Assembly (NCBI RefSeq): GCF_003711265.1
Contig: NZ_CP024634.1
Coordinates: 682,001 to 746,000, forward strand
Reading direction: 5' to 3'
Source: Bathymodiolus thermophilus thioautotrophic gill symbiont
GTDB taxonomy: Bacteria > Pseudomonadota > Gammaproteobacteria > PS1 > Pseudothioglobaceae
DNA: 64,000 nt
In this document: positions 9,420-22,013 of the stretch, piece by piece
How positions within the stretch are numbered: position 1 is the first letter of the stretch
Layout: every line of letters starts with the position of its first letter
Position numbers and translations under genes: made by a program
The notes under the pieces: model-generated
What the model saw: the letters and a program-made list of their open reading frames with translations, nothing else
The model's database searches: none
Told to the model about the DNA's origin: nothing

Positions 9420-9452
9420 ATGAAAAATATATATGATAAGACCTTTGCATAA
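9420..9452 (+). pseudogene. Original start of the methyltransferase, cut off by a repeat
   Basis: ATG at 9420 follows the ribosome site AAGAGGAAG and reads MKNIYDK before running into the inserted element, which gives TFA and a TAA stop at 9450. The second copy of TATGATA after the element (9519-9525) restores YDKSS in the same frame. The insertion plus duplication totals 87 bp, a multiple of three. The ancestral N-terminus was thus MKNIYDKSSL. Confidence 0.75.
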
Positions 9453-9519
9453 ATATGAATAATCATCAAGTGGGCAAAAATTGAATTTTGCCAATCATCC
9501 ATATTCATGCAAAGGTCTT
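9438..9519. mobile_element. Short miniature element (82 bp) inside a gene start
   Basis: Ends AAGACCTTTGCAT and ATGCAAAGGTCTT form the terminal inverted repeat of the family complete at 23505-23665. The central hairpin segment is missing: the sequence jumps from ATCATC straight to AAGTGGGC. Target duplication ATGAT (extended TATGATA) flanks both ends, so the insertion history is clear. Confidence 0.85.
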
Positions 9520-10421
9520 ATGATAAAAGTAGCTTACCTCCATTATCTCTTATACAAAAAGTAGAAAAAAAAATGAAACACGAAGACAACCCAAAAAGTA
9601 TTAAATATTATATGAAACAGTTTTTTTTACGAGAAAAACTACGCTTTAAAGGAAAGAGAATATTAGATTTCCCTGCAGGAAGTGGTGTTACATCAAATAT
9701 ACTCAAATCTATAGGAGCAATACCTTTGCCATATGATTTGTTTCCTGAATTTTTCAAAGTTAAAAATTTAACATGTTTAAAAGCTGATATAAATAAAGGT
9801 ATTCCACTTGAAAATCAAAGTGTAGATGCTATTGTTTCTCAAGAAGGAATTGAACACTTTGAAAATCAACTAAAAGCTTTACATGAATTTAATCGAGTTC
9901 TAAAAGTAGGCGGAAGCTTAATTATTACTACTCCAAATTATTCAAACATGGTGGGAAGGTTGAGCTATTTTTTGTCTGAAAATGAACTGTTTAATAAACA
10001 AATGCCTCAAAATGAGTTAAATGATATTTGGGTCACTAAACAAGAAACATCGACAGATATTTACTATGGACACTTGTTTTTAATTGGAATTAATAAATTA
10101 AGGTTATTGGCTAAAATTTCTGGGTTCAGAATTAAAAATATTGAAAATACGCGGGTTAAAACATCGGCAGTTATATTGCTTGTATTGTTTTATCCTTTTA
10201 TCCTTTTATCAAACTGGAGAAGTTATAAACGGTGCTTAAGAAGAAACAAGAAAGTGTCTATGAAAATAAAAAAGGAAGTATATGGGGAAATTTTTAAATT
10301 GGCGACCACTCCAAGGCTACTAGTTAATAGCCATATATTTGTTGAATTTGAAAAAGAATTTAGCACTGAAGATGCTAAATGCAATTTAACGGGTTCACAA
10401 CAAGAATTAAACGCAACATAA
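9507..10421 (+). CDS. Class I SAM-dependent methyltransferase (5' end rearranged)
   Basis: This is a SAM-binding Rossmann-fold methyltransferase with motif I RILDFPAGSG near residue 50, followed by SQEGIEHFENQLKALHEFNRVLKVGG, which fits the Methyltransf_11 type. The C-terminal third has one probable membrane-associating helix (SAVILLVLFYPFILLS), as in methyltransferases linked to polysaccharide or lipid pathways. The substrate is unknown. The only ATG in frame (9507) lies inside the inserted miniature element and lacks a ribosome site. The original ATG at 9420 is separated from the gene by a stop. The gene may be silent or poorly translated. Its neighbours are relics, so no pathway can be read from context. 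Confidence 0.75.
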   Translation: MQRSYDKSSLPPLSLIQKVEKKMKHEDNPKSIKYYMKQFFLREKLRFKGKRILDFPAGSGVTSNILKSIGAIPLPYDLFPEFFKVKNLTCLKADINKGIPLENQSVDAIVSQEGIEHFENQLKALHEFNRVLKVGGSLIITTPNYSNMVGRLSYFLSENELFNKQMPQNELNDIWVTKQETSTDIYYGHLFLIGINKLRLLAKISGFRIKNIENTRVKTSAVILLVLFYPFILLSNWRSYKRCLRRNKKVSMKIKKEVYGEIFKLATTPRLLVNSHIFVEFEKEFSTEDAKCNLTGSQQELNAT

Positions 10422-10641
10422 ATTATAACAAATCGTTCCAGTTAACTGCTAACTCAAGTGTTGGGCGTATAAAAACATCGCTGATATTATGGCACTATAA
10501 AGTGTATAAAATTTAATGTAAGTGATTTTCTATCTTGTTTGAATTTACATCATAAGGGCGATACTCAATTAGTTGGTCAAAGGGTATATTGACCACTCCT
10601 TAATCCGACAAGAAAAAAAGTGAAACATATAAAAATATACA

Positions 10642-10945
10642 CAATTGACTTGCGAACAAAGATATCATAATTTCCCTACTGAACAAACAAGGATACAATC
10701 AAACTTTTATCGCCAAATCAATAGGCAGAAGCATGCCAACTATTTCTAGGGAATTATCTCGTAATACTGGTAAAAGAGGTTATCGCCACAAGCAAGCCTG
10801 CGAAAGGCACAAAGAGAAAGATAAAACTATAAAGCTCACTGTTGCAGCTAGAAACCATCTAGCGTTTGCCTTGCAAGGCAAAGCGGTAGGTGGGGCGTTT
10901 TATAAATACCTACGCCACCAGTATAAAAGAATGCAAAGGATTTAA
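10642..10945 (+). pseudogene. IS30-family transposase fragment (frameshifted)
   Basis: LTCEQRYH in one frame, then SLLNKQGYNQTFIAKSIGRS and MPTISRELSRNTGKRGYRHK in another, reproduce the helix-turn-helix N-terminus of IS30 transposases. The frame changes near 10665-10675. After about residue 35 of the open part the similarity fades, and a stop comes at 10945. The catalytic DDE region is absent. This is a dead remnant marking past insertion activity. Confidence 0.7.
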
Positions 10946-11166
10946 AATTTTTCATAATGACATAAAAAGTGATTTTTTATAGACAGCATTATGCCCAATA
11001 TTGGTAGCATAAATGAATGCTTGATATTTATAGTTTATAATGTCAAAAACCCAGTTAGCAATCAAGGACTTGGTCTTTGTATTTTCATTTAATAAACGAA
11101 AGTTTTTTGTTGAAATAGTTATGCTAGTAGGGTTTTTCATTTTTTCATTTCTGGACTAAGGTGCAT

Positions 11167-11197
11167 CCTCGCTCCCAAGCGGGGCTTGGGAACGAGG
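11167..11197. repeat. CTCCCAAGC/GCTTGGGA palindrome
   Basis: CCTCGCTCCCAAGC, GGG and GCTTGGGAACGAGG form an almost perfect hairpin about 105 bp upstream of the AIPR gene. A related palindrome follows that gene at 13026-13075. Confidence 0.65.
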
Positions 11198-11302
11198 ACA
11201 AAAATGGATTACAAGGATCAGATTTAGAGAATATATTCTATAATTTAAATCCCTTTATCTTGTTGAACAAATAGATTAAATTAATTATATTAGGAATATT
11301 TT

Positions 11303-12991
11303 ATGAACCAAAAATTATTTATAGATGGTTATCTTGAGCGAATAGAAAAAAAATTTTCACTTAGCGACGGTTTTGCATTTGAAATTTTAGCTATTACCGC
11401 TCTATTAGACCAAAGTTTTGATGAAGTTTATCAAAATATTAGCACCATTGTTAATGGTAATGGCGAGCATGATGGAGGTATGGATGGAATATTTATTGAC
11501 GAAAATGACAATGAATGCACTATGCATGTTTTTCAAATGAAAAATGGAAAAGGCTTGGGGGACAATATCCTTTCAAAGTTTATCAATGATTATAGAAATA
11601 TTTTTGTGTATGGAAATAGTACGAGCATCCCATTAAATTCAAAAGTAAGTTCGTTTCTTCAGAGATACACCGATATTGTCTCTTCAGGAAAAATTGTAGA
11701 TGTTAAATTATATTTTGTATTCTCTGGAGAAAAAGAGAAGAACGATCAATCTATAATAGAAAGACATCAAAGAGAAAATAGCGAACTTACGATATATGAC
11801 ATAAACGATTTATACGATAGAATAGATAATCTAGTTTCCGAAAGCAAGAAACGAGAAAATATTGATTTTAGTTTTATGGCAGCAAAATCTAACATATCTT
11901 TAAGAAGAGACCCCCAAGCATTAATATCATTTCAAATACAAAATATCAAAGCAATAAATTTTAGGTTGAAAGCACTTGATTTATGTAAATTATTAGATCA
12001 AGAAATAGCAGTTAATCAAAGAATAGATACAGTATTTAGTGATAATATAAGAGGATTTTTAAAATATAATAAAGCTAATAAAAACATTAAAGAAACGCTT
12101 GAAAGTGACTATTCGGAATATTTTCCATTTCTTAACAATGGAATAACCATCATATCTGAAAAAGTAAAAATACCAAATGATATGCAAGCTGGATATTATC
12201 CAATTGAAACAAAAAATCCAATTATTGTGAATGGACTACAAACAACAAATGTAATTTATGATATTTATAAAGAAGATTCTACAAAATTAGATGGAGTATA
12301 TGTTTTAATAAGGTTATATGAGACTAGCGATCCTGATATTGTAGATAAAATTACAGATGCTACAAATACACAATCCCCTATAGGTTATAGGGATAAAATG
12401 AGCAATAAGAATTTCATTAGATATACAAAAGTTATATTTGAATCAAATGAAATAGGCTTTCTTGCTAAACGAGGAGATACTTTTGAAAATAGTTTAAGTA
12501 AGCAATTGAAAGAATCTATACAAAGCGATACAGTTTTTAAATTTTGGTATGCGACATTCCAAGAATTGCCAGAGTTTTCTAAAAATTCAAAGTCAAAACT
12601 TTTAGAAGAGATTTTTGAAGCAAGTAATGACGATACCCATAGGTTACATAGCCTATTTAACGGTTCAAAAGATTCCGCTATATATGATCAACTCCTTAAA
12701 TCGTATAAAATATATAAATTTATTGTACAAAAACGCAATGAAAATATTAAAGATGATTTTATCAACTATACTGATGAACTTATATCATATGGGATGTACA
12801 AATTAGGAGGAACATTTGAAGATTCATATGAAAAAATTTGCTCCTCAATAAGCAGTATAGTTGATAACGAAAAAAAATTCTTAGAAGAGAAAAACTTAAC
12901 ATATTCACACAATGGATATTTTAAATCTGCCAAATCAAGATATGACCTTAACAAAAAAATGAGTTTCGTTGAAAAAAATGAAACCATATAG
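11303..12991 (+). CDS. AIPR-family abortive-infection protein
   Basis: The central part matches AIPR-type phage-resistance proteins: FPFLNNGITII at about 274-284 and PIIVNGLQTTN at about 306-316 are their hallmark motifs. The N-terminus looks like a restriction-type PD-(D/E)xK nuclease, with E27, D57/D61 in HDGGMDG and Q78-x-K80 in HVFQMK. The protein has 562 residues with no signal or membrane segment, so it should be cytoplasmic. A short GGA site precedes the ATG. It is flanked on both sides by the TTCCCAAGC palindrome and lies in a strip of relics, suggesting horizontal gain. The predicted role is cleavage of nucleic acid upon phage infection; this is from family knowledge and untested here. 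Confidence 0.8.
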   Translation: MNQKLFIDGYLERIEKKFSLSDGFAFEILAITALLDQSFDEVYQNISTIVNGNGEHDGGMDGIFIDENDNECTMHVFQMKNGKGLGDNILSKFINDYRNIFVYGNSTSIPLNSKVSSFLQRYTDIVSSGKIVDVKLYFVFSGEKEKNDQSIIERHQRENSELTIYDINDLYDRIDNLVSESKKRENIDFSFMAAKSNISLRRDPQALISFQIQNIKAINFRLKALDLCKLLDQEIAVNQRIDTVFSDNIRGFLKYNKANKNIKETLESDYSEYFPFLNNGITIISEKVKIPNDMQAGYYPIETKNPIIVNGLQTTNVIYDIYKEDSTKLDGVYVLIRLYETSDPDIVDKITDATNTQSPIGYRDKMSNKNFIRYTKVIFESNEIGFLAKRGDTFENSLSKQLKESIQSDTVFKFWYATFQELPEFSKNSKSKLLEEIFEASNDDTHRLHSLFNGSKDSAIYDQLLKSYKIYKFIVQKRNENIKDDFINYTDELISYGMYKLGGTFEDSYEKICSSISSIVDNEKKFLEEKNLTYSHNGYFKSAKSRYDLNKKMSFVEKNETI

Positions 12992-13025
12992 GCGAGTATT
13001 CTAACTATAAAATCCCAACAATTTT

Positions 13026-13075
13026 CTCGTTCCCAAGCTTTACCTGGGAATGCATACTTGGGTTTGGGAGCGAAG
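13026..13075. repeat. Compound TTCCCAAGC palindrome
   Basis: CTCGTTCCCAAGC, CTGGGAATGCA and TTGGGTTTGGGAGCGAAG make two overlapping hairpins in the 104-bp spacer between the AIPR and RhuM genes. Confidence 0.55.
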
Positions 13076-13095
13076 ATATTACCTGAAAATACAAG

Positions 13096-14130
13096 ATGAC
13101 TAAAAACTTAACCATTAAAAACTCAACGGCAGAATTTCTAATTTTTACCACGCAAGCAGGTAAAGATAACATTAGCGTGCGTGTTGAGAATGAAACGGTT
13201 TGGCTGACGCAAAAATTAGTAGCGCAATTGTTTGAATGTTCAGCAGATAATATTTCATTGCATTTAAAAAATATTTTTCAAACGGGTGAATTGGATAAAA
13301 ATTCAGTTACCGAGGATTTCTCGGTAACTGCTACTGATGGCAAAAATTACAACACCAAACATTACAATTTAAAGGCAGTGATTGCGCTTGGTTATCGTAT
13401 TAATTCACAAAAAGCGACGGATTTTAGAAAATGGGCGACGCAGGTTTTGGAGCGCTATAGTGTTCGTGGGTATGTTTTGGATGATGTGCGATTGAAGAAT
13501 GGGGCGTATTTAAATCCGCAGTATTTTAAAGACTTAATTTTAGAAATTCGTGATATTCGTGAAAGTGAGCGCAATTTTTATCAGCAAATTACGGATATTT
13601 ATGCCACGGCGATGGATTATGATTTGGATTCGAATGTGACTAAGGATTTTTTTACAACGGTACAAAATAAATTGCATTGTGCTACGCATGGCAATACAGC
13701 GGCAGAATTAATGACCAAAAGAGCGGATCATCAAAAAGATTTTATGGGGCTAGTTACTTGGAAAAAGGCACCGAATGGCAAAATCTTAAAATCAGATGTG
13801 GTGGTGGCAAAAAATTATTTGGGTCGAAATGAAATTAAAACACTTAATCGAGTGGTAACGATGTATTTGGATTATGCCGAAGACCAGGCGGAAAAAGGTG
13901 TGCCGATGACGATGTATGATTGGTCGGAGAAACTAAATGCTTTTTTGAGGTTTAATGATAGGGAGGTTTTAGAAGAGTGTGGGCAAATCACTGCTGCCAT
14001 TGCTAAATCGTTTGCACACAGTGAATTTGAAAAATATCGCCCTATTCAGGACAAACTTTTTGAATCTGATTTTGACAAAGTGCTAAAAAAACTGTTTAAA
14101 AGCCAAAAACAAAACAACGAAAATGAATAA
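13096..14130 (+). CDS. RhuM-family protein
   Basis: This matches the RhuM (virulence RhuM) family, first named from a Salmonella pathogenicity island. An N-terminal DNA-binding-like segment reads VWLTQKLVAQLFECSADNIS. The family core KHYNLKAVIALGYRINS and RKWATQVLERYSVRGYVLDD follows at about 95-137, and a helical C-terminal half contains YLDYAEDQAEKG. At 344 residues it is complete. Members are common in mobile and defence-related DNA, but the molecular activity is not established. It overlaps the next gene by eight bases, which suggests co-transcription towards the ABC exporter. The start has no strong ribosome site. Confidence 0.85.
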   Translation: MTKNLTIKNSTAEFLIFTTQAGKDNISVRVENETVWLTQKLVAQLFECSADNISLHLKNIFQTGELDKNSVTEDFSVTATDGKNYNTKHYNLKAVIALGYRINSQKATDFRKWATQVLERYSVRGYVLDDVRLKNGAYLNPQYFKDLILEIRDIRESERNFYQQITDIYATAMDYDLDSNVTKDFFTTVQNKLHCATHGNTAAELMTKRADHQKDFMGLVTWKKAPNGKILKSDVVVAKNYLGRNEIKTLNRVVTMYLDYAEDQAEKGVPMTMYDWSEKLNAFLRFNDREVLEECGQITAAIAKSFAHSEFEKYRPIQDKLFESDFDKVLKKLFKSQKQNNENE

Positions 14131-14500
14131 AATATTTACCCTCAGATCGCCCTTATATATCAAATATCCGAATGGTGAAACTCGGGTGATTGAGGAGATT
14201 TTCCAGCATTCAAAAGGCATTTTGTATTTTGAATTGTTTTGGGAAAAAGACCCGAAATATAGCATTCATTTGATTGAAGGTGAGATTACGGGCGATGGGC
14301 CTTGGCGAGTGGGTGAATGTAGTTTTCATGTGTTGGGATGTAATCATACGCATCCGCAAATGTGTGAAATGCACAGTTTTTGGCAGCAGCAGTTGTTGCA
14401 AGATTCTGGTCAATTTAGGGCTGATGATGTGGTAAAAATTGCTTTAGAGAAAGGGGCTATTTTGCCTGATGATTATCCAATAAACGACAAGAGGTTTTAG
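14123..14500 (+). CDS. Hypothetical protein, 125 aa
   Basis: The family is not recognised. It is a small soluble protein with several Cys and His residues in VLGCNHTHPQMCEMH (about 73-87), a spacing that could bind a metal ion. It overlaps the RhuM gene by eight bases and ends three bases before the ABC exporter, so it is probably translated in a coupled series. If the Atm1-like exporter is involved in metal or thiol handling, a metal-binding partner would make sense; that is inference. Confidence 0.7.
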   Translation: MNKIFTLRSPLYIKYPNGETRVIEEIFQHSKGILYFELFWEKDPKYSIHLIEGEITGDGPWRVGECSFHVLGCNHTHPQMCEMHSFWQQQLLQDSGQFRADDVVKIALEKGAILPDDYPINDKRF

Positions 14501-14503
14501 ACA

Positions 14504-17730
<3,227 letters not shown>

Positions 17731-17742
<12 letters not shown>

Positions 17743-19572
17743 GGATTGCTTTTCAAAATAAACATCCAACAATTTTTTAGCAAGTGGTGCTGCCTTTGAG
17801 CTGCCACTACCTGCATTTTCTACAATGACGGCAATGGCAATTTTAGGGTTTTTAATGGGTGCAAAGCCGGTAAATAGCGCATGGTCACGCAAGCGCTCAT
17901 CTAAGTTTGCGGCAATGTATTGCTCTTCTGCGTCTAAGCCAAATACTTGTGCTGTGCCTGTTTTTCCTGCCAAAGTGTATTTTAAGTTTTTGTTTAGTTT
18001 TCTGGCGGTGCCTCGTGGCGAATAAATGGTTTGCTTCATGCCTTGAATGACTTCTTCCCAGTTGTGAATATCTTTAATAGGAATTTGCTTCCGAATGCCT
18101 TTTTTTGCTTCTTTAATGGACTCGCCGTGGGCATGTGTACTTTTTAGTATTTTGGGTTGAATAACCACTCCTTTATTCGCCAAAGCTGCTGTGGCAACTG
18201 CTAACTGCAAGGGGCTGGCAGTTATAAATCCTTGTCCAATACCTGCAATTAAAGTTTCTCCTCGATACCAAGGTTCTTTTTTGTTGATTTTTTTCCAGGC
18301 TTTTGAGGGCAGAATACCGCCACGCTCTCCGGGGAGATCAATGCCTGTTTTTTCACCAAAATTAAAAGGTTTTAAGCCATCGTGTAAGCTGTCAATGCCC
18401 ATCTTGTTTGCGAGTTTGTAAAAGAACACATCGCAAGATTGAGCAATAGAACTTCTGACATTGACCTGCCCATGCCCACTGCGTTTCCAGTCATTAAATT
18501 TGCGTTTAACATTTTTCAATTTAAAATACCCTGGGCAATAAGTTTTGGTGTGAGAGGTAATTGTGCCTTGTTCAAGGCCGATTAATGCCACCATTGGCTT
18601 TATGGTTGACCCAGGTGGATACAAGCCTTGAATGGTGCGATTAAGTTGTGGAATGTCTTTTGAGGTTCGAAGTTTTTTATAATTTTTATGTGAAATGCCG
18701 TTAACAAACCAATTGGGATTGTAAATAGGCATGCTCACCATTGCCAGCACTTCGCCATTCTGAACATCAATTGCCACAATTGCACCACGCTTGCCTTCAA
18801 GTAAAGATTCTGCTTTTTTTTGCAAATCCAAGTCAATACTCAGGTATAAATCTGTGCCTTTTGTTGCTTTTTGAATAATTTTCGTATTGATAACTCTGCC
18901 TGTTACATTGCGTTCAATTTGTTTTTTTCCATTTTTTCCATGCAATAACGATTCGTATTGTTTTTCAATGCCTGTTTTGCCAACAAAAGAAGTGCCTAAA
19001 TAATCTTCTTTGTTATAAAGCGCCTTGTCTTTTTTGTTCATTCTGGAAACATAGCCAGTTACATGGACGCTGGAGGCGTTGTAAGGGTAAATTCTTTGAA
19101 AATAAGACTCAATATCAACCCCAATAAACTGGTTGCTAACTAGGAATCTTGCCACTTGTTTTTCATTCAGTTTGTATTTGAGTGGTATGCTGTGGAATTT
19201 TTTATAACGCTTTTTGTTTTTATTAAAAATTTCAATATCTTTGTCGTTAATAAAGTTATATTTTTTAAGCAACAACAATGTTTCAGAGACATTGTTGGTT
19301 TTTTCAGGTGTGAGTGTGAGTTTATAAGCGAATTGATTGCCAGCAATCATTTTTCCATTGCGGTCAAAGATTTTTCCACGAATTGGGGTAATTGGCAGCA
19401 TACGCATTTGATTGCCTAAAGATTCTTCAATGTAATAGTCGTAATTGCTAATTTGCAGGCTGTAAAGTCTTGAAATTAAGATAAAAACCAAAACAAAGAT
19501 AAAGACGAGTGCGAGCATTAATCGAGTAGAAAAAATCTTATTTTCTGACGCAGCGTTGCTAATTTTATCCAT
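17731..19572 (-). CDS. mrdA: Penicillin-binding protein 2, elongation transpeptidase
   Basis: This is the cell-wall transpeptidase of the elongasome. One N-terminal membrane helix (about 17-37) is followed by the dimerisation domain and the transpeptidase domain. The catalytic motifs are S322-TI-K325 (PGSTIKP), S379-C-D381 and K537-T-G. At 613 residues it is full length. It follows mreD by nine bases, completing mreBCD-mrdA. The usual next gene rodA is absent, and the operon ends at a convergent gene. Confidence 0.96.
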
Positions 19573-19581
19573 CAGTTTTTA

Positions 19582-20052
19582 TTAATGTTTGCATTTTGAG
19601 AGTGCCAATTGCACCAAGGGCCAAAATAGCGCACTTGTTAGTGGCGTGAACAATAAATAGTAATTAAAATCAAAGCTTTGAGTAGATAGACCGTGTACCA
19701 ATAATAAGACCCCTAGGTAAATACCAGACGCAGACAATATATAAATTTGTTGCGTGGTAATGTTAGAGACAGAAAAAGATTGCCTTATTTTGGTAATAAA
19801 AACAATGCTTAAAATGAGTGCCAATGCATTTTGACCTAAGATATCTCCATGCAATATATCAATTAAGACACCTAAAAATAGGGCGATAAAAAATCGTCCT
19901 TGTGTGGTGAAATAAGTCAACCAATAAGTAAAAAATAGCAACATCCAAAAAGGAGCAATATTCAAAGCCACCTCAGGCAAAGGCAGTGCACCAATAATCA
20001 GGGTAAACATCGTGATTTTAGCAAGAAAAACATAAGGTCTTTGGGTGCGCAT
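19582..20052 (-). CDS. mreD: Rod-shape protein MreD
   Basis: This is a small, very hydrophobic inner-membrane protein of 156 residues with about five membrane segments, including the conserved FFIALFLGVLIDILHG stretch. It links MreC to the elongation machinery. Its ATG lies one base after the mreC stop, so translation is coupled. Confidence 0.92.
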   Translation of the reverse strand: MRTQRPYVFLAKITMFTLIIGALPLPEVALNIAPFWMLLFFTYWLTYFTTQGRFFIALFLGVLIDILHGDILGQNALALILSIVFITKIRQSFSVSNITTQQIYILSASGIYLGVLLLVHGLSTQSFDFNYYLLFTPLTSALFWPLVQLALSKCKH

Positions 20053-20053
20053 T

Positions 20054-20854
20054 CTAATTGTCTCTTGTATTGATTAAAATAAATTCCAACTGTTGGGTGG
20101 TTTGAGCTGGTGCCAATTCAACATATAAAAACGGGTCGTTCGCTCGATTTTCTACCCGAGTAACACGACCCACGGGATAGCCTGCTGGGAATTTTGAGAC
20201 AATAGCACTGGTTAAAAAGACATCTCCAACTTTTATATCAAGTCCGGATTCAATAAAACGCACCATTAATTTATCTTGGTTTGAGGCAATGCCTTTGCCA
20301 ACACCACGAATACCATTGCGTTGATTTTTAACAGGTATGTGTTGGGTCGGGTCGGTAATTAGCAATATGGTGGCGTAGAATGGCGTTACTTGACTAACTT
20401 GCCCGAGTACGCCATCAGCACCGAGTGCAATTTGCCCCACTTTAATGTCATCCCTGCTGCCTTTATTGATGACAATTTGTTTTTTCAGTCGTGATTGATT
20501 GATGGTGCTAACACGAGCCAATACGAATACGCCTTTGTCAATTTGATAGCGTGATTTTAATAATTTACTGAGCTTTTGGTTGTCTGATAATAAAGCGTTA
20601 TGACGCTGTAATTTGACTTTTAAGCGAATTAATTCTGCGTTAAGTCGCTTGTTTTGATTTAACAAAAACTGCCTGTCTGCACCTTGTTCATTGACCCAAA
20701 GATAGAGTTGAGAGGGTAAGTTAACCAGCAAGTACACTGGCGATGTAAGTTTGGTAATTAATTGCTTAAAGTTATCTAAGTACGAAAATTTGTAATCTGA
20801 AAAGATTAAAAAAATTGCAATTAAAATGGGGGCAAAAAGTTTTAAAAATTGCAT
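20054..20854 (-). CDS. mreC: Rod-shape protein MreC
   Basis: MreC is a periplasmic scaffold that organises PBP2 along the cell side wall. An N-terminal membrane anchor (about 5-22) and a coiled-coil segment (about 65-100, LLNQNKRLNAELIRLKVKLQ) precede two beta domains containing GQIALGADGVLGQVSQVTPFYATILLITDP. At 266 residues it is shorter than E. coli MreC (367), lacking the long C-terminal tail. It sits 34 bp after mreB in the operon. Confidence 0.94.
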   Translation of the reverse strand: MQFLKLFAPILIAIFLIFSDYKFSYLDNFKQLITKLTSPVYLLVNLPSQLYLWVNEQGADRQFLLNQNKRLNAELIRLKVKLQRHNALLSDNQKLSKLLKSRYQIDKGVFVLARVSTINQSRLKKQIVINKGSRDDIKVGQIALGADGVLGQVSQVTPFYATILLITDPTQHIPVKNQRNGIRGVGKGIASNQDKLMVRFIESGLDIKVGDVFLTSAIVSKFPAGYPVGRVTRVENRANDPFLYVELAPAQTTQQLEFILINTRDN

Positions 20855-20888
20855 GATTCAGCATTTTACCCTAGTTGTGTAAAGAAAC

Positions 20889-21920
20889 TTACTCTGCTGA
20901 CAAAAATCCTATGTTGTGCCGACTAATCATCTCTAAAGCAACACCACCACCACGAGCCACACAAGTTAAAGGATCATCAGCAACACGCACTGGCAATCTG
21001 GTTTCTTTTTTGATGAGTTCATCCAAGCCTTCTAACAACGCACCCCCACCTGTTAACACCAAGCCGTTTTCTGCAATATCAGAACTCAATTCTGGTGGCG
21101 TTTGTTCTAATGCTATTCTAATGGCACCAACAATAGCGGTTAACGGCTCCTGCAAGGAAGATCTAATTTCGGTATTGGTCACTTCAAAAGACACGGGAAT
21201 ACCTTTGGCAACATCTCTACCTCTGAATTTGACTTTCTTAACAACGCTTTCTTTGAATGCTGACCCTACCTCTTTTTTGATTTTCTCAGAAGTAGATTCA
21301 CCGATAATAATGCCGTGTGCTTTACGCACAAATTTAATAATATTATCATCAAATACATCGCCACCTATGCGCAGTGAATCAGAATAAACAATGCCGTTAA
21401 GTGACATAATCGCAATTTCCGTAGTGCCACCACCAATATCAACCACCATGGTGCCCGAAGCTTCGTTAATTGCCATTCCTGCACCTAGTGCTGCTGCCAT
21501 TGGCTCTTCAATCAAATACACATCTCGTGCGCCAGCGCCAACGGCACTTTCTTTAATTGCACGCCGTTCCACTTGAGTTGCACCACAAGGTACACAAATA
21601 AGCACCTTGGGGCTGGGTGAGAAAAATCCGGAGTGCAATACTTTTTTAATAAAATGTTGCAACATTTTTTCAGTGATTTTAAAGTCAGCAATAACGCCGT
21701 CCTTCATTGGGCGAATCGCCTCAATTGAACCGGGTGTTCTACCTAACATACTTTTAGCGTCTTGACCTACGGCAATGATAGTTGCTTCTGTAGCGCCTTT
21801 TTCATGGTGAATGGCAACAACAGAGGGTTCATCTAATACAATTTCATTATCCATAAAAATTAATGTATTTGCTGTGCCAAGATCAATAGAAAGACTTTGA
21901 GGTTTGAAAAAATTAAACAT
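20889..21920 (-). CDS. mreB: Actin-like protein MreB
   Basis: MreB forms membrane-bound filaments that direct lateral wall growth. The phosphate-binding motif [12 protein letters not shown] begins at residue 11, with [12 protein letters not shown] near 160 and the adenosine motif [11 protein letters not shown] near 290. The length, 343 residues, matches the family. A GGAG ribosome site precedes the ATG. It is the first gene of the mreBCD-mrdA operon, divergent from the fumarase gene with a 93-bp gap that should hold both promoters. Confidence 0.97.
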   Translation of the reverse strand: MFNFFKPQSLSIDLGTANTLIFMDNEIVLDEPSVVAIHHEKGATEATIIAVGQDAKSMLGRTPGSIEAIRPMKDGVIADFKITEKMLQHFIKKVLHSGFFSPSPKVLICVPCGATQVERRAIKESAVGAGARDVYLIEEPMAAALGAGMAINEASGTMVVDIGGGTTEIAIMSLNGIVYSDSLRIGGDVFDDNIIKFVRKAHGIIIGESTSEKIKKEVGSAFKESVVKKVKFRGRDVAKGIPVSFEVTNTEIRSSLQEPLTAIVGAIRIALEQTPPELSSDIAENGLVLTGGGALLEGLDELIKKETRLPVRVADDPLTCVARGGGVALEMISRHNIGFLSAE

Positions 21921-22013
21921 AAAAAACTCCGCTTAGACATTAGATAAAATAAATAGCGGATATAATACTATAAAATCCAATAGTATCTTAATAGAATTCA
22001 TTTAATAGACAAT

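Noticed and set aside
10952-11140. 62-aa minus-strand ORF
   Set aside because: No ribosome site, no recognisable family, and it lies between an IS30 relic and a palindrome. Support is too weak to list as a gene.
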